Source: Thermococcaceae archaeon
GTDB lineage: Archaea; Methanobacteriota_B; Thermococci; Thermococcales; Thermococcaceae
Assembly: GCA_026986455.1 (NCBI GenBank)
Contig: JALSON010000021.1
Coordinates: forward strand, 1-5,491
Direction of reading: 5' to 3'
DNA length: 5,491 nt
Shown here: positions 1 through 5,491 of the stretch, in pieces
Layout: each line of letters opens with the position of its first letter
Numbering within the stretch: the first letter of the stretch is position 1
The notes under the pieces: generated by a model
Databases searched by the model: none
What the model saw: the letters and a program-made list of their open reading frames with translations, nothing else
What the model was told of the DNA's origin: nothing
Translations under genes and position numbers: made by a program

Positions 1-531
1 GACAAGATAGTCATATTCTCCAAAAATTCAACCGGCAGTCCGTACAGGGAGATAGCCAACATGGGCTACGTTGAACTCGTTCTGCTGCCGAAGCAGGCTG
101 GAATAATCTCCGCCAGGGAGTCCCAATCGCAGTCAAGCTCCTCAAGCACCTCCTCATCGGATTCCTACTCGGAACAGCATTCTAGAGCATACACACCGGC
201 AGGAACATCAATTTCTAACGGAGAGAGCTCAAGTGATACAACATCCACATCACAGAGCTCAAGCCAGTCCTCCTCTGCATCTTACAACTACAATGTTGAC
301 CTTTCCGAAATTCTCAAGGCTGTGGCGGCCGGCAAGATAAAAGCTGCCGATGAGGTTAAAAAGGAGCTTCAAAGCTATGGGTGGGAGATAGTAGACCTTG
401 AGAAGCTCTCAGGAATGCTGGTTATGGATGCAAACACGCAGGTTATGGTAATAATCAAGGTCCCATCGGTCTTTGTACCTGATATCCTCTCCCAGCAGAA
501 CTTCATCTACATTGCAAAGGTATCCAAATGA
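1..531 (+). CDS. Hypothetical protein with serine-rich linker, 3' part only
   Basis: The frame is open from the first base, so the start lies upstream and 176 C-terminal residues are visible. The ATG at 61 is an internal Met with no ribosome binding site before it. Three parts can be seen. Residues 1-40 are mixed polar and hydrophobic, with one NST sequon. Residues 41-94 are low-complexity and about half serine (27 of 54), with Thr, Gln and Asp. Residues 95-176 look folded, with a helical stretch rich in Lys/Glu/Ala followed by beta-like hydrophobic runs such as MVIIKVP. I do not recognise the family. The Ser/Thr-rich part resembles a flexible or O-glycosylated stalk of the kind found in surface proteins, but no signal peptide or membrane segment is visible here. 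Its stop codon overlaps the ribosome binding site of the next gene, so the two are probably cotranscribed. Coding status is well supported; function is unknown. Confidence 0.8.
   Translation, partial: DKIVIFSKNSTGSPYREIANMGYVELVLLPKQAGIISARESQSQSSSSSTSSSDSYSEQHSRAYTPAGTSISNGESSSDTTSTSQSSSQSSSASYNYNVDLSEILKAVAAGKIKAADEVKKELQSYGWEIVDLEKLSGMLVMDANTQVMVIIKVPSVFVPDILSQQNFIYIAKVSK
121..282 (+). other. Serine-rich low-complexity segment in the first protein
   Basis: Within residues 41-94 of the partial first protein, 27 of 54 residues are Ser, with Thr, Gln and Asp among the rest. Runs of three to five serines are separated by single Q, T or D residues, and there is no strict repeat unit. It separates two segments that look folded and probably acts as a flexible linker or glycosylated stalk. 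That role is inferred from composition. Confidence 0.75.
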
Positions 532-536
532 GGTGG
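530..536 (+). promoter_or_regulatory. Ribosome binding site for the secreted protein gene
   Basis: GAGGTGG lies 5 nt before the ATG at 542 and overlaps the TGA stop (529-531) of the upstream gene. It matches the euryarchaeal 16S 3' end complement GGAGGTGAT. It selects ATG 542 over an in-frame ATG at 473, which lies inside the upstream gene and would put 23 residues ahead of an otherwise ideal signal peptide. Confidence 0.75.
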
Positions 537-541
537 TTGCA

Positions 542-601
542 ATGAAACGCCCTCTGCTTTCTTTTTTCATGATCCTCCTTCTGGCGGCACCAGTGCTGGC
601 A
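542..601 (+). other. Sec-type signal peptide
   Basis: The first 20 residues show a positive n-region (K2, R3), a hydrophobic core rich in Leu, Phe and Ile, and a small-residue exit PVLA followed by ASY, consistent with type I cleavage after A20 or A21. There is no lipobox Cys and no class III pilin pattern (a charged leader cut ahead of a hydrophobic helix), so the protein is not an obvious pilin. Confidence 0.8.
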
Positions 602-1615
602 GCTTCATACACACTCCCGGGAACAGACCCCACGGAGGGATACAAACACCACAACAACATCGGAATCCGGGGAGAGGTCATGATAAATCTGAATGTCACC
701 CTAATCAACACGGCTCCCTTTCCGAAGTTCGTCATGGTCAACCCGAGGTATGACTTTACAGTCTACAGGAGGAACAACGGGGAATACATAATCGGCATCA
801 GAGACACGAATGGAAAAACAGTGTATCATATAAATAACCTCAGCGCCAACACGCTTAACTACCACCTCGGTTTCTGGATCAGGCCATATGAGACGGTCGT
901 TGTCAATTTCAGGATCACCAACAGCACTTCCTATCTTCCCCAGATGAAGGACTACCGGAGCCTCTGCGGCGGAGGGCGGATAACGGACCTAACCTTTACA
1001 AACGGGACTGTTTCCAACGGCACCGTTTCCGTAAATGAGGGGCTTTCAAACCCGATATGTGATGTGCTCTACCCGCAGATCATCAACACTCCCGAGGTTG
1101 TGGATATAACGAGCCTGCTGCCATTAATAGATGGATATATTAAGATACTGAAGTACTCTGGAACCGTTACTTTCAGGCTGATAAACGTGCCGGATGAAAG
1201 CGGTGAGTTCTGGTCCGTATTTGCCGTTTCCCTGCCGGTGATATTTGCCGGTGCCGCTCACTATGATTTTGAGCCGAACTACACGATGACATATAATGAG
1301 TACATGGAGAAGTTCGTGGATGAATACCGCGGTGTTGGGATAGAGAAGAAGAAACCCGAAACCCCGCAGGTTTCAGAAAATCTCTTTTCCCTTACAGGTA
1401 GTTTGCTTTCAGGAGTTTCTGTGACACAGCCCCGGCCCGTGAAGAGGGAAAACACCACTTTCCTTGACTATCCTGTGTGGATAATCTGGCTCGGTAAGAG
1501 TCTGGATATTAAATATCACGTGAGCTGGAATAATAATGAAAAGGTGAGCCCAAGTGGGGGAGAAAAAGAAAAAGTCTGGGTTATCCTGGATAGAGGAAAT
1601 TTTGAACGAAGATAG
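542..1615 (+). CDS. Secreted, probably glycosylated protein of unknown function
   Basis: The product has 357 residues. It begins with a signal peptide (MKR, then a hydrophobic core to about residue 19) and a likely cleavage site near A20/A21. No second membrane segment is evident, so the mature protein is probably released or held at the cell surface by partners. The mature part alternates short hydrophobic and polar stretches typical of beta-sandwich folds and holds seven N-x-S/T sequons, including a tandem NGTVS pair encoded at 1001-1030. Two cysteines (in RSLCGG and PICDV) could form a disulfide. I do not recognise the family. It starts 10 nt after the preceding stop and its last 62 nt overlap the ATPase gene, so it is likely a partner of the secretion or pilus machine encoded downstream. 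The start was chosen for the signal peptide and the ribosome binding site. Confidence 0.85.
   Translation: MKRPLLSFFMILLLAAPVLAASYTLPGTDPTEGYKHHNNIGIRGEVMINLNVTLINTAPFPKFVMVNPRYDFTVYRRNNGEYIIGIRDTNGKTVYHINNLSANTLNYHLGFWIRPYETVVVNFRITNSTSYLPQMKDYRSLCGGGRITDLTFTNGTVSNGTVSVNEGLSNPICDVLYPQIINTPEVVDITSLLPLIDGYIKILKYSGTVTFRLINVPDESGEFWSVFAVSLPVIFAGAAHYDFEPNYTMTYNEYMEKFVDEYRGVGIEKKKPETPQVSENLFSLTGSLLSGVSVTQPRPVKRENTTFLDYPVWIIWLGKSLDIKYHVSWNNNEKVSPSGGEKEKVWVILDRGNFERR
1541..1548 (+). promoter_or_regulatory. Ribosome binding site that fixes the GTG start of the ATPase
   Basis: AAGGTGAG ends 5 nt before GTG 1554 and lies inside the coding region of the upstream gene. An in-frame stop at 1545-1547 rules out any earlier start for the ATPase. 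The next in-frame ATG is at 1698 and would remove the first two copies and most of the third copy of the N-terminal motif array. The GTG at 1554 is therefore the best start. Confidence 0.75.
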
Positions 1616-4600
1616 TGCTCCTCTTGACGATATCCTGAAGAATAAAAAGGGTGAGGGGAAGGAATCAAAAGAAAAAAAGCCTCCCCTTGGGAACCTCATG
1701 GGGAGCGGCGGCCTGACCATTGGCGAGATACTCTCGAATAATACCGGAAAAGAGGAGAAGGGGAAAGAGGAAAAACCGGAGCCCAGAAAAGGGAAAAAAG
1801 CCGGAAAGACTATGCCTTCAGGCCACATCATGCTTGAGGACATTCTTAAGGGCGGTAAGGAGGAGAAACCGAAGCGGATTGAAAAAAGAGCCCCCCGTAG
1901 GAAAAAAGAAGAAAGAAAGCCGATAGCTCCCTATTATCAGCAGGGAGGAACCTCCCTGGAGAGCATCCTCCAGAGTTCCGAGCCTGCCAAACCCGCCCCA
2001 TCGCTGGGAGACCTCCTTGGAGCGGCGAAAAGGGAAGGAACCGAGTCGGTTTATCAAACCTACTCCGGGGAGGTTAAGGTTCTCGATGTATATGGAAATG
2101 TGCGCATACTTAAGGTGAAGGGGGAGCCTGTTCCTATATACGAGCTCCGCATGCCCAGATTGAGTGACGATGAAAAAAGGCTTCTGAAGAAGATAAAGGA
2201 GAGGGCTATCTCTGAGATTCAGATTGATCCCGATAGCATACCGGATTTAGAGACGCGGAGGAGGGTTTTTCTAAAAGCCGTGCGCGACATGATCAAGGAG
2301 ATAAATCCCCACCTCTCAGAGGGGAGGATCGAGTTCCTCTCTGAGTACATTGTCCAGAACATGATAGGCTACGGCAGGCTCGATCCCCTTGTGAGGGATG
2401 ATAATCTTGAGGAAATTATGGTCATAGGAACAAGCAAGCCGGTTTATGTGTGGCACAGGCGCTTCAACATGTGCAAAACAAACATTCTCTTTGAGAACGA
2501 GAAGGAGATTATGAACATCATAGAGAGGATTGCGAGGGAGGTTGGAAGAAGAATAGACCAGCAGAGCCCTCTTTTGGATGCCCGTCTGCCCGATGGCTCC
2601 AGAGTCAACGCCACCATTCCGCCGATAAGCCTTGAGGGGCCCACCATAACTATTAGAAAGTTCAAGCGGGATCCCCTGACCATAATAGACCTGATAAAAT
2701 ACGGTACCTTGAACACGGATATAGCGGCGCTGCTCTGGATCTTCGTTGATGGCCTCGGTGTTAAACCTGCCAATATCCTGGTTGCCGGCGGAACCGGTTC
2801 AGGAAAGACCACCATGCTGAACTCCCTGGCGATGTTCATACCGCCCAGCGAGAGAGTCATCAGTATAGAGGACACGGCGGAGCTTCAGCTGCCCATAGAA
2901 CACTGGGTGAGGCTTGAAACGAGGCCGCCCAATCTCGAGGGCAGAGGGGAGGTCACAATGGATGACCTCGTCAGGAATACCCTCCGTATGCGTCCCGACA
3001 GGATTATAGTCGGTGAGGTTCGTGGACCTGAGGCGAGAACAATGTTCACAGCAATGAACACCGGGCATAATGGCGCGCTCTATGATTTTTCGGTGATCCA
3101 GCTCCCCGACGGCAGATTTGAGCTTATAGGGGATGTCGTGGAGAAGCTCTTTGAGAAGTACTCTGACAGGATTGAGACATACAGGGATCTGGAGTATATA
3201 GTTCTCGACGAGGAGGATCGTTTCGAGGTCGTTAGCGTCGGCACCGACCTGAAGGCCGGGAAGCATGTCGTCTCAAGGGTCTGGCGCAGAAGGGTTAGAA
3301 AGGGCGAGAGGTTGATGCGCATAAAGACGCGCACGGGCAATGAGGTGGTGCTCACAAAGACGCATCCCTTCTTCGTCTTTTCCGATGGCGATGTCATGAG
3401 GAAAGAGGCGGGGAAGCTGAAGCCGGGTGATAGGGTTGCAATCATGATGAGGCCTCCCAAACCGCCCCAGAAAAGGGCCACAATCAATCCCGGGCTCTAC
3501 AAGGGGATAAGCGATTACTACCTCATTCCCAACGGGGTTAAAGTTCCCAACGATGGAATTCCACCGGAGGGAGCCCGGTTCCTGCTCTCCGTCAACTCCA
3601 ATCCTGTAAAGCTCGTAAGAGAGGTTAATGAAGATCTGGCATACCTCACGGGGGTTCTGCTGGGCGACGGATACATAGCATCAACCGGATATTACATCTC
3701 GGCGACCTTTGATGATGAAGGTTATATGAATGCTTTCATAAACGCCACCTCAAAGTTCCTTCCCGGGTATTCACCCCGGATAAAAACCAATGGCACAAGC
3801 ACTGTCGTTACCATCGGTTCAAAGATTTTCGCCGAAATGCTCTCAAGGATATTCGGGATACCCAAGGGCAGGAAGTCGGAGATATGGGATGTTCCCGACA
3901 TTGTTCTATCCAACGATGAGCTAATGGGGTACTTTATTGCAGGACTCTTCGATGCGGATGGTTATGTGGATGAGAGTGGACCTTCGGTGATCCTGACCAC
4001 CAAGAGCGAGAAGGCGGTGAGAAAGATATGGTATGCCCTCCAGAGGCTTGGCATAGTGAGCACGGTCTCAAGGGTGAGGAACAGAGGTTTCAAGGAGGAT
4101 GTCATATACCGCATCGTGATAAGCAGCATTGACGATCTCAAAAAGTTCCATCGGTTAATACCGCTTCAGCACTCAAGAAAAAGGGCAAAGCTTGAGGAGA
4201 TACTTAGAAGCAAAAAGCCCTATCGCGGAAGAAGGACATATCGCGTGCCGATTTCAGGCTCCATGCTCTTTCCCCTGAGGAAGAAGCTCGGTCTAACTGT
4301 TGCAGAGCTCTCAAAGCTCGCCTCACATTACGCCGGTGAAAAAGTCTCGGAGAGCCTCATAAGGCACATCGAAAAGGGCAGGGCGGGCGAGATAAGGCGT
4401 TCCGCTTTGAAGGGCATAGCGCTGGCATTCCAGAGGGTGGCTGAGGATGTAGGAGATGAAGATTCATGGGTTCAGGCAAAGAGGCTTCAGCTCATAGCCG
4501 AGGGAGACGTCTACTGGGACGAGGTTGTGAGCGTTGAGGAGGTTGACCCTGAAGCCCTTGGAATCGAATACCTCTATGACCTGACGGTTGACGGAGATCA

Positions 4601-5135
4601 CAACTACGTTGCCAACGGCATACTCGTCTCCAACTGCATGGGAACAATCCACTCCAATTCTGCCCGTGAAACCATAATAAGGCTGGAGAGCCCTCCAATG
4701 AATGTTCCGAGGATTATGATTCCGGCACTTGATGTTATCCTCATGCTCATCCGTTTTAACAGCAGGAAGAAGGGTGTCATCAGACGTGTTACGGAAATTG
4801 CGGAGGTTTCCGGGATAGAGGGTGAGAGCGTGCAGCTAAACAAACTTTACAAATACGATCCTGCCAAGGACGAGCTTGAGTCGACAGGTGTCCCGAGCAG
4901 GTTTATGGCTGATCTTGCACACCACACTGGCATGAGCATAGCGGAGCTTGAGGTGGAAAGGGAAAAACGCAAGATAATACTCGACTGGATGATTGAGAAG
5001 GGCATAAGGGGAATTGAGAAGGTCGGGCATTATATAAGGCAGTTCTACATAGATCAGGAGAGCCTTCTGAAAAGGATAGAGGCGGATACGGGTCTCTTAA
5101 GCACGAGTAGCGGAAAGGTTAGTGATCTGCTCTGA
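1554..5135 (+). CDS. klbA: KlbA-type type II/IV secretion ATPase with an intein
   Basis: This is the hexameric motor ATPase of a GspE/TadA/ArlI-family machine, a cytoplasmic protein that powers pilus assembly or secretion at the membrane. The precursor has 1193 residues. Residues 1-165 form a Lys/Glu-rich, probably disordered tail with a repeated hydrophobic motif. About 170-400 is the N-terminal domain (GYGRLDPL, LDARLPDGSRVNATIPP). The catalytic core holds Walker A GGTGSGKTT at 412-420 (K418), the Asp box IEDTAE at 438-443 and Walker B RIIVGEVRG at 483-491 (E488). The His box is split by an intein at 508-1027: MNTGHNG lies before it and CMGTIHSNS after it. The spliced protein would have 673 residues (1-507 plus 1028-1193). 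It starts with GTG, overlaps the secreted protein gene by 62 nt, and is followed after 12 nt by a GspF/TadC-like gene. All catalytic motifs are intact. What it exports (pilins or other substrates) cannot be told from the window. Confidence 0.95.
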   Translation: MGEKKKKSGLSWIEEILNEDSAPLDDILKNKKGEGKESKEKKPPLGNLMGSGGLTIGEILSNNTGKEEKGKEEKPEPRKGKKAGKTMPSGHIMLEDILKGGKEEKPKRIEKRAPRRKKEERKPIAPYYQQGGTSLESILQSSEPAKPAPSLGDLLGAAKREGTESVYQTYSGEVKVLDVYGNVRILKVKGEPVPIYELRMPRLSDDEKRLLKKIKERAISEIQIDPDSIPDLETRRRVFLKAVRDMIKEINPHLSEGRIEFLSEYIVQNMIGYGRLDPLVRDDNLEEIMVIGTSKPVYVWHRRFNMCKTNILFENEKEIMNIIERIAREVGRRIDQQSPLLDARLPDGSRVNATIPPISLEGPTITIRKFKRDPLTIIDLIKYGTLNTDIAALLWIFVDGLGVKPANILVAGGTGSGKTTMLNSLAMFIPPSERVISIEDTAELQLPIEHWVRLETRPPNLEGRGEVTMDDLVRNTLRMRPDRIIVGEVRGPEARTMFTAMNTGHNGALYDFSVIQLPDGRFELIGDVVEKLFEKYSDRIETYRDLEYIVLDEEDRFEVVSVGTDLKAGKHVVSRVWRRRVRKGERLMRIKTRTGNEVVLTKTHPFFVFSDGDVMRKEAGKLKPGDRVAIMMRPPKPPQKRATINPGLYKGISDYYLIPNGVKVPNDGIPPEGARFLLSVNSNPVKLVREVNEDLAYLTGVLLGDGYIASTGYYISATFDDEGYMNAFINATSKFLPGYSPRIKTNGTSTVVTIGSKIFAEMLSRIFGIPKGRKSEIWDVPDIVLSNDELMGYFIAGLFDADGYVDESGPSVILTTKSEKAVRKIWYALQRLGIVSTVSRVRNRGFKEDVIYRIVISSIDDLKKFHRLIPLQHSRKRAKLEEILRSKKPYRGRRTYRVPISGSMLFPLRKKLGLTVAELSKLASHYAGEKVSESLIRHIEKGRAGEIRRSALKGIALAFQRVAEDVGDEDSWVQAKRLQLIAEGDVYWDEVVSVEEVDPEALGIEYLYDLTVDGDHNYVANGILVSNCMGTIHSNSARETIIRLESPPMNVPRIMIPALDVILMLIRFNSRKKGVIRRVTEIAEVSGIEGESVQLNKLYKYDPAKDELESTGVPSRFMADLAHHTGMSIAELEVEREKRKIILDWMIEKGIRGIEKVGHYIRQFYIDQESLLKRIEADTGLLSTSSGKVSDLL
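1587..2018 (+). repeat. Array of seven short hydrophobic motifs in the ATPase tail
   Basis: Residues 12-155 carry seven copies of a six-residue motif, roughly x-[I/L]-x-[D/E/N/S]-[I/L]-[L/M]: WIEEIL (12-17), PLDDIL (23-28), PLGNLM (44-49), TIGEIL (55-60), MLEDIL (93-98), SLESIL (134-139) and SLGDLL (150-155). The copies are separated by 5 to 35 residues rich in Lys, Glu, Gly and Pro. The DNA copies differ, so the conservation is at protein level. Each copy could form one short amphipathic turn able to dock on a partner. The repetition is seen directly; the docking role is inference. Confidence 0.7.
3645..3962 (+). other. LAGLIDADG endonuclease core of the intein
   Basis: The span runs from the first to the second dodecapeptide motif: LTGVLLGDG (residues 698-706, acidic residue D705) and IAGLFDADG (795-803, acidic residue D802). 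Both metal-binding acidic positions are kept, and the spacing of about 97 residues fits a two-motif monomeric homing endonuclease. The domain continues past the second motif, where VRKIWYALQRLGI resembles the usual helix of these enzymes. The expected target is the uninterrupted His-box sequence of klbA. Confidence 0.85.
4263..4439 (+). other. Helix-turn-helix-like segment inside the intein
   Basis: Residues 904-962 lie between the endonuclease core and the C-terminal splicing blocks. They follow the pattern of XRE/HTH_3 DNA-binding domains: LRKKLGLTVAELSKLA, then VSESLIRHIEKGRAGEI, then a helix LKGIALAF. The spacing between the two helices is a few residues longer than in a typical Cro-type domain (SHYAGEK). 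It probably adds DNA contacts for target recognition by the endonuclease. The HTH resemblance was judged by eye. Confidence 0.6.
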
Positions 5136-5142
5136 AGGTGAT
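5135..5142 (+). promoter_or_regulatory. Ribosome binding site for the GspF/TadC-like gene
   Basis: AAGGTGAT begins on the last base of the ATPase stop codon and ends 5 nt before ATG 5148. It is the best match in the window to the euryarchaeal GGAGGTGAT consensus and supports tightly coupled expression of the ATPase and the next gene. Confidence 0.8.
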
Positions 5143-5147
5143 ATTCA

Positions 5148-5491
5148 ATGGGATTTGCCGATGTCTTCCTTAACCTCCTGGAGAAGATCGGGGGAAAAAC
5201 CGTTGAGGTGGCTGAGAGGCCCATCTCGCGCATACCCTCCGGCAGGTCAATTCAGGACCGTCTCAGGGTTCTCAAGCAGATGCAGATAGAGGTTGAAAAG
5301 GAAAAGGCCAAGGAATCGGAAAAGGAAATGGTCGAGATTATTGAATGGAGGAAGCAGGAACTTCAGAAGCCCTTCTCTGAGAGGCTTGCAGAGGGCGTGC
5401 TGAAACACTTCAGCGGCCCGATTAGAACACTCTCAGCCTCCTTCAGGGGGCTGGATTATGACCTGTACCGGGCAAACATGAACATGAGCAG
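5148..5491 (+). CDS. Probable GspF/TadC-family secretion platform protein, 5' part
   Basis: The gene begins with ATG after a strong ribosome binding site and runs off the window after 114 complete codons. The visible part has no membrane segment. A short amphipathic start (MGFADVFLNLLEKIGG) is followed by a charged helical region rich in Glu, Lys and Gln (about residues 35-75, coiled-coil-like), then a stretch ending GLDYDLYRANMNMS. That last stretch resembles the cytoplasmic part that precedes the first membrane helices in archaeal GspF/TadC/ArlJ-like proteins. These polytopic proteins form the membrane platform on which the motor ATPase works and are usually encoded next to it. The position 12 nt after klbA is the main support; the sequence resemblance is moderate. 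The transmembrane domains that would confirm it lie beyond the window. Confidence 0.75.
   Translation, partial: MGFADVFLNLLEKIGGKTVEVAERPISRIPSGRSIQDRLRVLKQMQIEVEKEKAKESEKEMVEIIEWRKQELQKPFSERLAEGVLKHFSGPIRTLSASFRGLDYDLYRANMNMS

Larger units (their letters stand above)
3075..4634 (+). mobile_element. KlbA intein with LAGLIDADG homing endonuclease, Ala1 type
   Basis: An in-frame 520-residue insertion (residues 508-1027) splits the ATPase His box between G507 and C1028. Splicing blocks are visible: an N-terminal block beginning ALYDFS, block B with TKTH (T601, H604) ahead of PFFVF, and C-terminal blocks YLYDLTVDGDHNYVANG and ILVSN, ending in Asn1027 with Cys1028 as the +1 residue. The first residue is Ala instead of Cys or Ser. 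This is the hallmark of class 2 inteins, in which the +1 Cys attacks the N-terminal splice junction directly, as described for the M. jannaschii KlbA intein. The penultimate residue is Ser, not the usual His. The intein has no cysteine. A central endonuclease with both LAGLIDADG motifs intact suggests it can still home into intein-free klbA alleles. Base composition looks like the host gene, so acquisition is not obviously recent. Confidence 0.93.

Noticed and set aside
532..541. Intergenic gaps (532-541 and 5136-5147) examined for promoters and terminators
   Set aside because: They are too short for a TATA/BRE element or a T-tract terminator and contain only ribosome binding sites.
409..741. 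Minus-strand open frame across the first two genes
   Set aside because: It lies opposite two well-supported genes, has no ribosome binding site and no recognisable domain.
1001..1030. Tandem 15-nt imperfect repeat encoding NGTVS twice
   Set aside because: Only two copies with two third-position differences. More likely a local duplication adding a glycosylation site than a functional DNA repeat.
1559..1573. A-rich run (two A5 tracts) near the ATPase start as a possible frameshift site joining genes 2 and 3
   Set aside because: A fusion of an exported protein to a cytoplasmic ATPase makes no topological sense, and the ATPase has its own ribosome binding site and start.
1409..1843. Minus-strand frame rich in Phe, Ser and Pro
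   Set aside because: Its composition is the mirror of the purine-rich Lys/Glu tail of the ATPase on the other strand. It is a shadow frame.
1720..1926. Plus-strand frame rich in Arg and Lys inside the ATPase tail
   Set aside because: An out-of-frame reading of the same purine-rich stretch, without a ribosome binding site.
2444..3487. Several minus-strand frames opposite the ATPase core and intein start
   Set aside because: The + strand frame carries all Walker, Asp-box and intein motifs. The reverse frames show none.
3075..4634. Intein region considered as a separate endonuclease gene or as a family-specific ATPase domain
   Set aside because: It is in frame without its own start signal, is bounded by intein splicing blocks, and its removal restores a continuous His box.

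Overview
The window looks like chromosomal DNA of a hyperthermophilic euryarchaeon of the order Thermococcales (Thermococcus or Pyrococcus type). Three things point there. Start sites are preceded by GGTG-type ribosome binding sites matching the euryarchaeal anti-Shine-Dalgarno. Codon use favours AGG/AGA and ATA. The centrepiece is a KlbA-type secretion ATPase carrying a 520-residue intein, a combination known from this group and from Methanocaldococcus. The genus call rests on recognition, not on a search.

Four genes lie head to tail on the + strand with almost no space between them, consistent with one operon. (1) 1-531 is the 3' end of a gene for a protein with a roughly 54-residue serine-rich segment, function unknown. 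(2) 542-1615 encodes a secreted protein with a signal peptide, seven N-glycosylation sequons and beta-rich sequence, function unknown. (3) 1554-5135 encodes a type II/IV secretion (GspE/TadA/KlbA) ATPase of 1193 codons, overlapping gene 2 by 62 nt. Its N-terminal ~165 residues form a lysine/glutamate-rich, probably disordered tail carrying seven copies of a short hydrophobic motif. Its catalytic domain is interrupted in the His box by an intein starting with Ala. (4) 5148-end is the 5' part of a gene resembling the GspF/TadC membrane platform protein.

An ATPase followed by a platform protein is the core of an archaeal type IV pilus-like or secretion machine. The two upstream proteins, one clearly exported, are plausible surface or assembly partners of that machine, but this is inferred from position only. 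The intein must be removed by protein splicing to give a working ATPase of 673 residues. It keeps both LAGLIDADG motifs of a homing endonuclease plus a helix-turn-helix-like segment.

There is no gene-free stretch longer than about 12 nt. No promoter, terminator, RNA gene or CRISPR array is visible. Transcription presumably starts upstream of the window and continues past its end.
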